From positions 124,001-188,000 of the forward strand of contig NZ_UUPU01000109.1 of the NCBI RefSeq assembly GCF_900591205.1: a stretch of 64,000 nt of DNA. Direction: 5' to 3'. Within the stretch, counting starts at the first letter, position 1, and each line of letters begins with the position of its first letter. This DNA comes from Pseudomonas viridiflava. GTDB taxonomy: Bacteria > Pseudomonadota > Gammaproteobacteria > Pseudomonadales > Pseudomonadaceae. Under the pieces are notes generated by a model. It saw only the letters and a program-made list of their open reading frames with translations, made no database searches and was not told the DNA's origin. Below are positions 44,038 through 53,766 of the stretch, in pieces. The position numbers and the translations under genes were made by a program.

Positions 44038-45357
44038 ATGACTACCGCCATCCACGCCCGCGAGCCGCAGGCGTTGAACAAACTGATGTTCGCCAAGCTG
44101 ATGCCCTTGCTGATCATCGCCTACGTCCTGAGCTTTCTGGACCGCACCAACATTGCCCTGGCCAAGCATCATCTGGACGTCGACCTGGGCATTTCCGCCG
44201 CGGCATACGGGTTGGGGGCCGGCTTGTTTTTCCTGACGTATGCGCTGTCGGAGATCCCCAGCAACCTGATCATGCACAAGGTCGGCGCACGCTTCTGGAT
44301 CGCCCGCATCATGGTGACCTGGGGGCTGATCTCGGCGGCCATGGCCTTTGTGCAGGGCGAGACCTCGTTCTACGTGTTGCGCCTGCTGCTGGGTATCGCC
44401 GAGGCGGGGCTGTTTCCCGGAGTGATGCTGTACCTGACTTACTGGTTCAACCGTGAACAACGGGCGCGGGCCACCGGTTACTTCCTGCTCGGCGTGTGCT
44501 TTGCCAACATCATCGGCGGCCCGGTGGGCGCGGCCTTGATGCGCATGGACGGTATGCTCGGCTGGCATGGCTGGCAGTGGATGTTCCTGCTGGAAGGCTT
44601 GCCGGCCGTGGCCTTTGCCTGGGTGGTATGGCGTAAGTTGCCGGATCGCCCGAGCAAGGCGCCGTGGTTGTCGGCCGCAGAAGCACGCGGGATCGAACAG
44701 CGCATTGCCCAGGAAACCGAGGAAGGTGCGGGGGAGGGCGGGCACTCGTTGAAAAACTGGCTGACCCCGCAAATCCTGCTGGCGATCTTCGTGTACTTTT
44801 GCCACCAGATCACCGTCTACACCGTGATTTTTTTCCTGCCGAGCATCATCAGCAAATACGGCGAGCTGAGCACCATGAGCGTCGGCCTGCTGACCTCGCT
44901 GCCGTGGATCGCGGCGGCAATCGGCGCCGTCTTGATCCCGCGTTTTGCAACCACGCCCGGGCGTTGCCGCCGATTGCTGGTCACCGGCTTGCTGACCATG
45001 GCGCTGGGGTTGGGCATCGCTTCGGTATCGGGGCCGGTGTTCAGCCTGCTGGGCTTTTGCCTGTCGGCGGTGATGTTCTTTGTGGTGCAGTCGATTGTGT
45101 TTCTGTACCCGGCCTCGCGCCTCAAGGGCGTGGCGCTGGCAGGCGGGCTGGGCTTCGTCAACGCGTGCGGGCTGTTGGGCGGGTTCGTCGGGCCTTCGGT
45201 GATGGGCGCCATCGAGATGAGCACCGGCAATGCGATGAATGGCCTCAAAGTGATTGCCGTGGTGCTGGTGATCGCCGCGCTGGCGGCCCTGCGTTTGCGC
45301 CAGGGCCAGGAACAGGCGCCCACCCCGCAGGGGGTTATGAAACCAGCAACGAAATAG
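44038..45357 (+). CDS. MFS transporter of ACS family (second of two in operon)
   Basis: 439 residues from the ATG at 44038, AGAGGA upstream. Typical ACS start LIIAYVLSFLDRTNIALAK, the GVMLYLTYWFNREQRARATG loop, and SEIPSNLIMHKVG. Family carries organic anions (tartrate, phthalate, glucarate, 4-hydroxyphenylacetate). Last gene of the operon; its 3' end overlaps a small membrane-protein ORF on the other strand. Confidence 0.88.
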   Translation: MTTAIHAREPQALNKLMFAKLMPLLIIAYVLSFLDRTNIALAKHHLDVDLGISAAAYGLGAGLFFLTYALSEIPSNLIMHKVGARFWIARIMVTWGLISAAMAFVQGETSFYVLRLLLGIAEAGLFPGVMLYLTYWFNREQRARATGYFLLGVCFANIIGGPVGAALMRMDGMLGWHGWQWMFLLEGLPAVAFAWVVWRKLPDRPSKAPWLSAAEARGIEQRIAQETEEGAGEGGHSLKNWLTPQILLAIFVYFCHQITVYTVIFFLPSIISKYGELSTMSVGLLTSLPWIAAAIGAVLIPRFATTPGRCRRLLVTGLLTMALGLGIASVSGPVFSLLGFCLSAVMFFVVQSIVFLYPASRLKGVALAGGLGFVNACGLLGGFVGPSVMGAIEMSTGNAMNGLKVIAVVLVIAALAALRLRQGQEQAPTPQGVMKPATK

Positions 45358-45583
45358 GAAACCCCGACGCCAGCACCAGGTACGCCCCCACCGCCGCCAG
45401 GCACAGGCCCACAAACACCCGCAACAAGGTGCGGGCGGTGGGGTGGGCGATAAAGCGGATAACCCAGAGACAGAACCCGGCCACGATAATGGCCAGGGCG
45501 AGAATGACCAGCACGATGGTGTTCCTGCGACCTTGAAGAGCTGATTTATAGTCCCAAAGCCGCCCGATGAACAGTGCGCACAT
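45335..45583 (-). CDS. Small two-helix membrane protein
   Basis: 82 residues from the ATG at 45583. Hydrophobic stretches at about 22-44 (TIVLVILALAIIVAGFCLWV) and 55-78. Overlaps the convergent MFS gene by 23 bases. An internal start (about 45510) is possible. No family recognised, and function unknown. Confidence 0.5.
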   Translation of the reverse strand: MCALFIGRLWDYKSALQGRRNTIVLVILALAIIVAGFCLWVIRFIAHPTARTLLRVFVGLCLAAVGAYLVLASGFPISLLVS

Positions 45584-45641
45584 AGACGCAGCCCCTGGGG
45601 CTTTCTAAACTGCGGCTAGTCTTGGGAATGGGCAGGCGCCG

Positions 45642-46565
45642 ATGAATCGCAATGAATTACGCAAGGCCGACATCAACCTGATGGTGGTGTTCGAGGCGCT
45701 GATGCTGGAGCGCAACGTGACGCGGGTGGCGGAGAAGCTGTTTCTCGGCCAACCGACCATCAGTTCGGCCCTCAACCGTTTGCGCACGTTATTCAATGAC
45801 CCGCTGTTTATTCGCGTCGGCCACCGCATGGAGCCCACCGCCCGCGCCGAAGAAATCATCCAGCACCTGTCGCCGGCCCTCGATTCATTATCGTCGGCTT
45901 TGAGCCTGACCCACGATTTCGACCCCTCCATCAGCACCATGACCTTTCGCATCGGCCTGTCGGATGATGTCGAGTTCGGCCTGTTACCGCCGCTGCTGCG
46001 TGCCCTGCGCCAGGAAGCGCCGCAAGTGGTGTTCGTGGTGCAGCACGTGGACTACTGGCGGATTCCCGATCTGCTGGCCTCGGGGGATATCACCGTCGGC
46101 ATCACCCAGACCCGTGGTTTGCCGGCCAATGCCAAGCGCAAACTGTTGCGCCATATCCGCCCCCGGTTATTGCGCGCCGACGCCAGCGACACGCCGCTGA
46201 CCCTTGATGAATATTGCTCACGCCCGCATGTGCTGGTGTCCCACACCGCCAACGTGGCAGGCTTCGCCGATGAGTGGCTGGCGGAAATCGGCCGCAAGCG
46301 CCATGTAGTGTTGTCGGTGCCGCAATACAGCGCGCTGCCGGCGTTGCTGGCCGGCACCGACCTGATCGCCAGCTTGCCGGACTATACCGCCGAGGCCATG
46401 GCGGTCTCTGGGCACCTGTTCTGTGAGCCGTTCCCGTTCGAGACCCCGACCCTGGATTTGTCCATGGTCTGGCTCAGCCATGTGGACACCGACCCGGCCG
46501 AGCGCTGGGTGCGTTCTCGCCTGGAGGCATTCATGAGTGACCGTGGCCCTGCGGGCAAACCCTGA
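45642..46565 (+). CDS. LysR-family regulator (NodD-like group)
   Basis: 307 residues. HTH at about 20-42 (NVTRVAEKLFLGQPTISSALNRL) and a substrate-binding domain after 95. Begins KADINLMVVFEALM, typical of the NodD/SyrM-like cluster. Followed by a CHMI-like gene 80 bp downstream, which it may control. Confidence 0.87.
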   Translation: MNRNELRKADINLMVVFEALMLERNVTRVAEKLFLGQPTISSALNRLRTLFNDPLFIRVGHRMEPTARAEEIIQHLSPALDSLSSALSLTHDFDPSISTMTFRIGLSDDVEFGLLPPLLRALRQEAPQVVFVVQHVDYWRIPDLLASGDITVGITQTRGLPANAKRKLLRHIRPRLLRADASDTPLTLDEYCSRPHVLVSHTANVAGFADEWLAEIGRKRHVVLSVPQYSALPALLAGTDLIASLPDYTAEAMAVSGHLFCEPFPFETPTLDLSMVWLSHVDTDPAERWVRSRLEAFMSDRGPAGKP

Positions 46566-46644
46566 CTGACAGAGCTTTCATGCCTTGGGCTTGGTGCCCC
46601 GTGCTATATCTACGACTCTTCCTACAACAAACTTGGAGAAACCC

Positions 46645-47007
46645 ATGCCGCATCTGCACCTGGAATACACCGCCAACCTGACGGGCCTCGCCGTCGAGAA
46701 AACCCTGTTGCGGCTCAACAACGTGTTGATGGCATCCGGGCAGTTCGGTTCCGAGTTTGATATCAAAAGCCGTGCAATCAAACTCGAGAGTTTCCAGGTG
46801 GGCACCTCCCTCAACCCACGCGCGTTTATCGCGGTGAAGCTGTCGCTGCTCAGCGGGCGTTCACCGCAGGTCAAGCAGCAGTTGTCGCAAAGTCTGTTGG
46901 CGGCGTTGCAGGATATGGGCGATTGGCCGGCAGATGTGCAGGTTCAACTGAGTGTCCTGTTGGTGGACATGGACCGCGACTCCTACAGCAAAGTCGCCAT
47001 CGGCTGA
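46645..47007 (+). CDS. 5-carboxymethyl-2-hydroxymuconate isomerase-like protein (tautomerase superfamily)
   Basis: 120 residues from the ATG at 46645, preceded by TTGGAGA. Starts MPHLHLEYTANL; Pro1 (after Met removal) is the catalytic base of the tautomerase superfamily. The HpcD/CHMI group acts in homoprotocatechuate breakdown, but no other hpc gene is present, so the substrate may differ. Confidence 0.8.
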   Translation: MPHLHLEYTANLTGLAVEKTLLRLNNVLMASGQFGSEFDIKSRAIKLESFQVGTSLNPRAFIAVKLSLLSGRSPQVKQQLSQSLLAALQDMGDWPADVQVQLSVLLVDMDRDSYSKVAIG

Positions 47008-47018
47008 CACGCAATATT

Positions 47019-47113
47019 CTGTGGCGAGGGAGATTCCTCCCGTTGGCCGCGCAGCGGCCCCACCATCTTGGGAGCGCTTCGCACTCCAACGGGAGCAAGC
47101 TCCCTCGCCACAG
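47019..47113. repeat. Palindromic REP-like repeat (CTGTGGCGAGGGAG family)
   Basis: CTGTGGCGAGGGAG at 47019 is the reverse complement of the CTCCCTCGCCACAG ending at 47113. Internal arms also pair (CCCGTTGG / CCAACGGG). A different REP family from those at 38943 and 61513. Lies between convergent genes. Confidence 0.88.
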
Positions 47114-47117
47114 GGGG

Positions 47118-48053
47118 TTATAACAAACCTTGATCCGCGCACACCTTCACCACCTGCTCACGAAACCAGGTATTGGCGCTGTCCTGTTCACTGGTTTCAT
47201 TCCACTGCATATCCAGGGTAAACCCCGGTAACCCGTTCGGTGCTTCGCAATGGCCGAACAGCGTGGCCGGGGCCAGCAGCTTTTGCACGCGGCGCGGCAG
47301 GGTGACGATAAAGTCGGTGCCGGTGATCATCTTCAACGCCGCGCTGTAGCTGTTGGCCCGGGCGATCACCTGACGCTTGTGGGCCTGGCGCGCCAGCCAG
47401 CCGTCGACCATGTTGGTGTCGGAGGTCCAGGGCGTGGGGAACACATGGCGCCGTTCAACGAAGGATTGCAGGTTGAACGCCGACTCGCGAGGCGCCGAGC
47501 GTTTGTCGAAGACGCACACCAGGTCGTCCTCCAGCAGCATCTGGGTCTTGAAATCCTTGTGGGCCCGGTGAAAGTGCGGGCCGAAGCAGATCACCAGGTC
47601 CAGGCGGCCTTCGCGCAGGTCGTCGGCGGGGATGTCGGTTTCCAGCTTCTGCACATTGACGATCACTGGCAAGTCGGCGCGGTCGAAGTTTTTCAACAGG
47701 CGCGGCAGGATCAACTGTTCGAAGTATTCCGGCGCGCACACGTTGAACGTCACGGCCTTCTGGGTCGGGTCAAACGCCTGGCCACCGGCGTGGCACAGGT
47801 TGATGCTTTCGAGGATTTTCTGCACATGGCCGTACATGGTCGTGGCCTTGTACGTAGGACGCATGCCCGCCCGCGTGTTGATAAACAGCTCATCCTCGAA
47901 ACTGGTGCGCAGCTTCTTCAGGCTGTAGCTCACGGTGGACTGGCTGACGAACAGCGTTTCTGACACCTCGGTAACGCTGCTCTGGTCGTAGACGGCGATA
48001 AACACCATCAAGTCCTGCATATCGAGCTTTCTGAGCAAGTTACTGTTTAGCAT
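47118..48053 (-). CDS. LysR-family regulator divergent from the RTX-like gene
   Basis: 311 residues from the ATG at 48053 (MLNSNLLRKLDMQDLMVFIAV, the family start). The frame runs upstream to 48182, adding 43 residues not typical of LysR proteins, so the longer form is possible. HTH in SVTEVSETLFVSQSTVSYSL, then a substrate domain. It faces the RTX-like gene across a 300-bp AT-rich gap and is the obvious candidate to control it. Confidence 0.82.
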   Translation of the reverse strand: MLNSNLLRKLDMQDLMVFIAVYDQSSVTEVSETLFVSQSTVSYSLKKLRTSFEDELFINTRAGMRPTYKATTMYGHVQKILESINLCHAGGQAFDPTQKAVTFNVCAPEYFEQLILPRLLKNFDRADLPVIVNVQKLETDIPADDLREGRLDLVICFGPHFHRAHKDFKTQMLLEDDLVCVFDKRSAPRESAFNLQSFVERRHVFPTPWTSDTNMVDGWLARQAHKRQVIARANSYSAALKMITGTDFIVTLPRRVQKLLAPATLFGHCEAPNGLPGFTLDMQWNETSEQDSANTWFREQVVKVCADQGLL

Positions 48054-48354
48054 CCATTCCGTCCGATAAGCCTTGCGCGACAAGCGCAAAAGCTTAACGG
48101 AACGGACGTGCCAATAGAAAGCTCTGTCGGATATTTCTTCAACCTCACCAAGTGAATGCCGCATGGACCGTAGCGTATTCATTAGGTCCTCCGTAGGAGG
48201 TGCTACCGCGATTTCCTAGTTCAGGAGAAATATTATCTATCAAAGCCGTGGGAACCCAAGTTAGTCGGGGAGCCAATAGTCCATCGGCATGCGAGTGAAT
48301 CAATGTTAACTATGTGCTCGACGGCCCTATAAATCAGTCGGTTTTAATAAAAGG

Positions 48355-49074
48355 ATGCAAGGCATGACAAATGTAACTAGTCCAATGAGTTCCATGTACA
48401 CGTCTGTCGCATTAACACCTGCAGTGGATGCGCCTGTCGCGTACTCACCTCCTCGTCAGTATTACTCAGAAGAGATCTATAAAGACGTGACAATTGAACG
48501 TCGTCCGTTCATGCGTCAGGATGGACACCTTTTTCATGCTGACATCACCCTCACTACAACGTGTAAGGATGATCAGGTTACGATTAAAAAAGACAAGGAG
48601 GGTGCCCATGTCGCCATTATCAATGGTAAATCCTACCCATTGGAATTTGGCAACCTCGTTGAAAATAATGAGTTGAGAATTAACACAGGCGCTGGCAAAG
48701 ATAAAATCACGGTCGCTGACGATGTGGAAGTCCGGGTGTTAATTAATTCCGGTGATGGCGATGACGATATCTACACGGGTGGTTCCGATTTTGCCTTTGT
48801 GAATGCAGGAAATGGTAACGATACCGTGCGCCTGGGCAAGTTGGGTGGGGTGGCCGAAGGCGAAGCGGGGGATGACTTGCTTATCGGTGGCGATGGGCGG
48901 CAAGTGAGTCATCTTAAAGGCGGATCAGGTACTAATCTCTATCAATACAATTCCATGGCATTCCTCCATTTTAGCCCAGACTCTGAAAACTACATCAGTA
49001 AAAAAGCCAGTGAGACACAGATAGACAAATGGGGCGGGCCCACAGCAAAAGTGTATGAGCTTGCGCGTAAGTAA
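48355..49074 (+). CDS. RTX-like calcium-binding repeat protein
   Basis: 239 residues, with an alternative start nine bases later. Residues about 125-200 hold GGxGxD-like nonapeptides (NSGDGDDDIYTGGSD, NAGNGNDTVRLG, GEAGDDLLIGGDG), the fold that binds calcium and forms a parallel roll after type I secretion. It has no toxin or enzyme domain and no export genes nearby. The N-terminal 60 residues are low-complexity and Ser/Pro/Tyr-rich. GC is lower than its surroundings, which suggests horizontal origin. The divergent LysR may regulate it. Confidence 0.75.
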   Translation: MQGMTNVTSPMSSMYTSVALTPAVDAPVAYSPPRQYYSEEIYKDVTIERRPFMRQDGHLFHADITLTTTCKDDQVTIKKDKEGAHVAIINGKSYPLEFGNLVENNELRINTGAGKDKITVADDVEVRVLINSGDGDDDIYTGGSDFAFVNAGNGNDTVRLGKLGGVAEGEAGDDLLIGGDGRQVSHLKGGSGTNLYQYNSMAFLHFSPDSENYISKKASETQIDKWGGPTAKVYELARK

Positions 49075-49247
49075 GTTTCCCTGATTGACCTGGCCTATTA
49101 AGTCGTAATTGGCGTTCGACGGAGGTGCTCGTAGTTAAGGCGAATCGGGTGGAGGGTCGAACGCCTTAATGGGTCCATGTGTGTACGCACTCTCCAGGGT
49201 TTTTCACTATGTTTATTGACGACGGGGCACCTTTATTTTTTATCAAA

Positions 49248-50435
49248 TTAACTAATGTGTTGCCGGTATCGCTTTGGATCAAAGCGCATCACTATCAGCA
49301 GCATCACCACCACCACGGCGGTCAGCGCCCACCAGGCCCATTCGAAGCTGCCCAGTTGGTCACGGATCATTCCGGCAATCAGCGGCGACAGGCCGGCGAT
49401 CAGGTAGCCGATGCCTTGCACAAAGGCGGTGAGGCCACCGGCGCGGCGCGGGTTGTCCAAGTGGTCGAGGGACAGGATCAGGCTCATCGGGAACAGCCCA
49501 CCGATGCCCAGGCCCAGCAGGCACGGCCACAGCAGGCTCAAGTGTTGGGGGCTGAGAATCAGGCCGCAGAACCCGGCGATGATCAGCACCAGCAGCACCG
49601 CGACCACACTGCGTTTATCCTGGCGGCGGTTGGCGATGGCTGGGGTGACCAGGCCGGACACCACTTCCATCGCCGTGAGAAAGCCCAGCAGCAAACCGGC
49701 GTTCTGTTCACTCCAGCCCAACTCCACGTAGTAGGGCGCCAGCCACGCCAGCACGCAGGTGTAGGACGCGGTGCCGAGGCCAAAAAAGATCGCCAGCAAC
49801 CACGCACGGCGATTACCGAAAAACCGCTCCTGTGGGCCGGAACCGGCGTGCGGCAAGTACGGCATTACCGAGCGCTGGGCGTACCAGAACACCAGGGCCA
49901 GCAGCGCGAGCGCGGCCCAGATCGCCAGGCCGATGCGCCAGCTGCCGGTCTGCACCTGCACCAACGGTGCGAACGAGGCCGCCAACGCCGCGCCGCCCAT
50001 GATGGCGGTGACGTACAGCCCCATAAACAGCGAAACGTTGCCGCTGAACCGCGACTTGATCAATGCCGGCATCACTGCCTGGATCATCGCAATCCCTACA
50101 CCGGCTGCGATTGCGCTGACGATCAGCTCCAGCGCCGAGTCCAGAAACAACCGCGACAGCGTGGCCGAGCCAATCACCAACAGTGACACCACGATGCTGC
50201 GGTGCTCGCCAAAGCGCTTGGCCAGGCCCATGCCAAAGAACATTGCCAGGCCCATGGCCATGACCGGCAACATGGTCAGCAACGCCGCGCTGCTGAAGCT
50301 CAACGGCACGTCGCCGCGAATGGATGACAACAGCGGGCCAACGGCGGCCATCGACGGACGCAGGTTAAGGGCGACCAGCACGACGCTGATCATCAGCCAG
50401 AGGGCGGTGGTGGGTTTTGCGTGAACGTTTTCCAT
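49248..50435 (-). CDS. MFS transporter, CynX/YeaN-like
   Basis: 395 residues from the ATG at 50435, twelve helices. MISVVLVALNLRPSMAAVGPLL and AVMPALIKSRFSGNVSLFMGLYVTAI are typical of the CynX family (cyanate, nitroimidazole and other small compounds). Lies beyond the REP at 50550. Substrate unknown. Confidence 0.85.
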   Translation of the reverse strand: MENVHAKPTTALWLMISVVLVALNLRPSMAAVGPLLSSIRGDVPLSFSSAALLTMLPVMAMGLAMFFGMGLAKRFGEHRSIVVSLLVIGSATLSRLFLDSALELIVSAIAAGVGIAMIQAVMPALIKSRFSGNVSLFMGLYVTAIMGGAALAASFAPLVQVQTGSWRIGLAIWAALALLALVFWYAQRSVMPYLPHAGSGPQERFFGNRRAWLLAIFFGLGTASYTCVLAWLAPYYVELGWSEQNAGLLLGFLTAMEVVSGLVTPAIANRRQDKRSVVAVLLVLIIAGFCGLILSPQHLSLLWPCLLGLGIGGLFPMSLILSLDHLDNPRRAGGLTAFVQGIGYLIAGLSPLIAGMIRDQLGSFEWAWWALTAVVVVMLLIVMRFDPKRYRQHIS

Positions 50436-50548
50436 GGGGCGGCCTTGAATGAACAAGGGCGAATCAGGCCATGGGCGGGGAAGGGGGGCAAATGAGAAAG
50501 TCGCAGGGGCTATCTAAAAATTGCAGTTAGCTGGCACACCACCGAAAA

Positions 50549-50580
50549 ATGTGGGAGGGGGCAAGCCCCCTCCCACAGTG
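50549..50580. repeat. REP hairpin (GTGGGAGGGGGCAAGCCCCCTCCCAC)
   Basis: GTGGGAGGGGG and CCCCCTCCCAC around AAG form a near-perfect hairpin between convergent genes. Single unit. Confidence 0.88.
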
Positions 50581-50591
50581 GATCGCCGGTG

Positions 50592-52034
50592 TTAGAGGGA
50601 CCTGATCACATGCTTGATCTCCTGAAACGCCGCCAACCCCCACGGCCCCAGCTCACGGCCGAGGCTGCTCTGCTTGTAACCGCCCCAGGACGTTTGCGCG
50701 AAGATCACCTGCGGGGCGTTGATCCACACCATACCGGCCTGCAAGGCATTGGCCACGCGCTCGGCGGTTTCAGTATTGGCACTGACCACACTGGCCACCA
50801 GGCCGAAATCGCTGTCGTTGGCCAGGGCGATGGCCTCGGCCTCCGAGGCGAAACGCCTTACACACAACACCGGGCCGAAGATTTCCTGGTTCCACAACGC
50901 GCTGTCCAGCGGCACCTCGGTGAACACCGTCGGGCGGATGAAAAAGCCCTTGGGCAAGTCTGCCGGACGCTCCCCGCCACACAGTAACCGTGCGCCATCC
51001 TCAATGCCACGCTGGATATGCCCGAGCACCCGCTGGTACTGCGTACGGTTGATCAGCGCGCCCATTTCCACATCATCGGCAAACGGGTCAGCGACACGAA
51101 TCCCTTCAGCCCGCGCCTGCAAACGCCGCAGGAATTCATCGGCCAGGCTGTCGGCCACCAACACGCGACTGGTGGCCGAACACATTTGCCCGGCGTTGAA
51201 AAAACCACCGCCACACGCCAGTTCCACGGCCAGGTCGAGGTCGGCATCGGCCAGCACCAGCAACGAGGATTTACCGCCCAGTTCCAGGCTCACCCCCTTG
51301 ATGGTTTGCGCGGCGCGTTGCATCACCTGCACACCCACGGCGTTGCTGCCGGTGAAGGAAATTTTCGCCACCCGACTGTCTGCGGCCAGCGGTGCGCCAA
51401 CCGCCAGCCCCGTGCCGCACACCAGATTGAACACGCCGGCCGGAAAGCCTGCGTCGGCAATAATTCGCGCCAACTGCAGCTCCGCCAGCGGCGTGACTTC
51501 CGACGGCTTGAGCACCACGCAGCAACCGGCGGCGAGGGCCGGGGCGAGTTTCCAGGCGGTGGTCACCATCGGGAAATTCCACGGCACGATCAACCCCACC
51601 ACGCCGCAGGGTTCGCGGCGCAGGCGGGCGCTGAACGCCTCGCTGGGCAGCGCCACCGGCAGGTCTTGCGCGGCGTCCATCTGCTCGGCAATACCGGCGT
51701 AGTACTCGAAGGTGGCGATCACGTCGTCCACGTCGATACCCGCTTCAAACAGCGGCTTGCCGTTGTTGCTCGACTGCAACCGCATCAGCTGTTCGCGTTG
51801 CTCGCTCACGCCGTGGGCAACCTTGCGCAACAGGGCGCCGCGATCACGGCCAGTGCTTTTCGACCAGTCGCCAAAGGCCGCGGCGGCGGCGTCGACCGCC
51901 TGGGTCACGGCGCTCGCATCGCCGACGCTGACCCGGGCCAGCGCCTGCTCGGTGGCCGGGTTGATCACCTCCAGCTCCTCATGGCCAGCCCGCCAGCTAC
52001 CGTCGATGTACACACCGTTCAATACTGTGCTCAT
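50592..52034 (-). CDS. NAD-dependent aldehyde dehydrogenase
   Basis: 480 residues from the ATG at 52034. Catalytic Glu in SLELGGKSS and Cys in FNAGQMCSATSR, plus PWNFPMVTTAWK. Close to betaine- or guanidinobutyraldehyde-type dehydrogenases. It overlaps the 2-oxoacid decarboxylase stop by four bases and would oxidise the aldehyde that enzyme produces. Confidence 0.9.
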   Translation of the reverse strand: MSTVLNGVYIDGSWRAGHEELEVINPATEQALARVSVGDASAVTQAVDAAAAAFGDWSKSTGRDRGALLRKVAHGVSEQREQLMRLQSSNNGKPLFEAGIDVDDVIATFEYYAGIAEQMDAAQDLPVALPSEAFSARLRREPCGVVGLIVPWNFPMVTTAWKLAPALAAGCCVVLKPSEVTPLAELQLARIIADAGFPAGVFNLVCGTGLAVGAPLAADSRVAKISFTGSNAVGVQVMQRAAQTIKGVSLELGGKSSLLVLADADLDLAVELACGGGFFNAGQMCSATSRVLVADSLADEFLRRLQARAEGIRVADPFADDVEMGALINRTQYQRVLGHIQRGIEDGARLLCGGERPADLPKGFFIRPTVFTEVPLDSALWNQEIFGPVLCVRRFASEAEAIALANDSDFGLVASVVSANTETAERVANALQAGMVWINAPQVIFAQTSWGGYKQSSLGRELGPWGLAAFQEIKHVIRSL

Positions 52035-53656
52035 AGCGCGACCTCCCTCATCCAAAGCCCCTGGTCGATTTCAATCAGCGTCGGCCCCTGTCGATCGGCA
52101 GCGGTGCGCAATGCGCTGCGCAACTGTTCTACGCCGTGGACGCTTTCGGCCGCGGCCCCCAGCGCCTTGGCCACGCCGATAAAGTCCGGGGTGTAGATGT
52201 CCACGCCGACCGGCTCGATGGCGCGGTTGACCATGTACTTTTTAATCTCTTCGTAACCCTGGTTATTCCACAGCAGCACGATGATCGGGGTGCGCGCCTC
52301 GACCGCGCTGGCCAGTTCCGGCAAGGTGAATTGCAGCCCGCCGTCACCGATCAGGCACACCACCGGTTGCCCATCCCCACGCCCCAGCCAGGCGCCGATG
52401 GCGGCCGGCAATGCGTAGCCCAGGGTGCCGTAGCCGGTGGACGAGTTGAACCAGCGGCGCGGGTGCTCGAGGTTCAGCGTGAGGTTGCCGCTGTACACCG
52501 GCTGGGTCGAATCGCCCACCAGCACCGCGTCGGGCAACACCTGCAAAACGGTGTTGAGGAACAGGGTTTGCGCACGGGTGGCGGCGTCCCAGGCCGGCGT
52601 CAATTCGGCCCACAAACGGGCCACGCGTTGCGCGCCCCAATCGCCAGTCCGAGCGGCCAAAGGTGTGTGGTTCAGCTCAGCCAGCAGGGCGTCGGCGGCG
52701 ATCTGTGCGTCCGCCACCATCGCGACCTGAGGCGGGTAGTTGCGCACTGTCTGATCCGCGTCGATATCAATGCGCAGCAGCGCACCCGGGATTGCAAAGC
52801 CGCCGGCGAAGGTCACGTCGTAGTCGGTTTCCGCCAGCTCAGTGCCAATCGCCAGGACCACGTCGGCTTCGGCGACCAGCGCACGCGTGGCGACCAGGGT
52901 CTGGGTCGAGCCGATCAGCAACGGGTGGCTGGAGGGCAGCATGCCCTTGGCGTTGATGCTCAGGGCCACCGGCGCGCCGAGGGTTTCGGCCAGACGGGTC
53001 AGCGCCGGGGCTGCATCAATCGCACCGCCACCGGCGAGGATCAGCGGCCGCTTGGCGGCGGCGAGCAATTGGCTCATCTGCTTGACCGCCGACGGCGCCG
53101 CACCGGCACGGGCCACGCTCACGGGCTCACTGGCGAGCAGCGCATCGGCGTTTTCCACCAGCACGTCCAGCGGGATCTCGATATGCACCGGGCGTGGGCG
53201 CCCCGCCTGAAACAGCGCAAACGCCCGCGCCAGCACGCCCGGCAACTCTGCCGCCGACATCAGGGTATGCGAGAACGCAGCCACGCCAGCCATCATCGCG
53301 CCCTGGTTCGGCAGCTCATGCAGCTTGCCGCGCCCGCCACCCAATTGGCTGCGCGATTGCACGCTGGAAATCACCAGCATCGGGATCGAATCGGCATACG
53401 CCTGGCCCATGGCCGTGGTGATATTGGTCATGCCGGGGCCGGTGATGATGAAGCACACGCCCGGTTTGCCGCTGGTGCGCGCATAGCCGTCGGCCATAAA
53501 ACCGGCGCCCTGTTCGTGGCGCGGGGTCACGTGCCGGATGCTCGAGCGGGCCAGGCCGCGATACAGCTCCACGGTGTGCACGCCGGGGATGCCGAACACC
53601 TGGTCCACGCCGTAGCTTTCCAGGAGGTTGACCAATACTTCGCCGCAGGTCGCCAT
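52031..53656 (-). CDS. ThDP-dependent 2-oxoacid decarboxylase (5-guanidino-2-oxopentanoate decarboxylase-like)
   Basis: 541 residues. N-terminal pyrimidine-binding part with Glu in PRHEQGAGFMADG, ThDP site GDGGLQFTLPELASAVEARTP (metal motif GDG-x-NN-like region at GDGGLQ to LWNNQGY). It resembles AruI of the arginine transaminase pathway, which decarboxylates 2-ketoarginine to 4-guanidinobutyraldehyde; the adjacent dehydrogenase supports this. Substrate is inferred. Divergent from a LysR gene. Confidence 0.85.
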   Translation of the reverse strand: MATCGEVLVNLLESYGVDQVFGIPGVHTVELYRGLARSSIRHVTPRHEQGAGFMADGYARTSGKPGVCFIITGPGMTNITTAMGQAYADSIPMLVISSVQSRSQLGGGRGKLHELPNQGAMMAGVAAFSHTLMSAAELPGVLARAFALFQAGRPRPVHIEIPLDVLVENADALLASEPVSVARAGAAPSAVKQMSQLLAAAKRPLILAGGGAIDAAPALTRLAETLGAPVALSINAKGMLPSSHPLLIGSTQTLVATRALVAEADVVLAIGTELAETDYDVTFAGGFAIPGALLRIDIDADQTVRNYPPQVAMVADAQIAADALLAELNHTPLAARTGDWGAQRVARLWAELTPAWDAATRAQTLFLNTVLQVLPDAVLVGDSTQPVYSGNLTLNLEHPRRWFNSSTGYGTLGYALPAAIGAWLGRGDGQPVVCLIGDGGLQFTLPELASAVEARTPIIVLLWNNQGYEEIKKYMVNRAIEPVGVDIYTPDFIGVAKALGAAAESVHGVEQLRSALRTAADRQGPTLIEIDQGLWMREVAL

Positions 53657-53766
53657 ACATGTCGCTCTTGTTATGGATTCAAGGCGCTATTGGAGCGGCT
53701 GGCCCGTAGCGGCAACAAACGATAAAAAGTCATACTAGCCATGTCCTCACGTCATGGCTCAACCCT

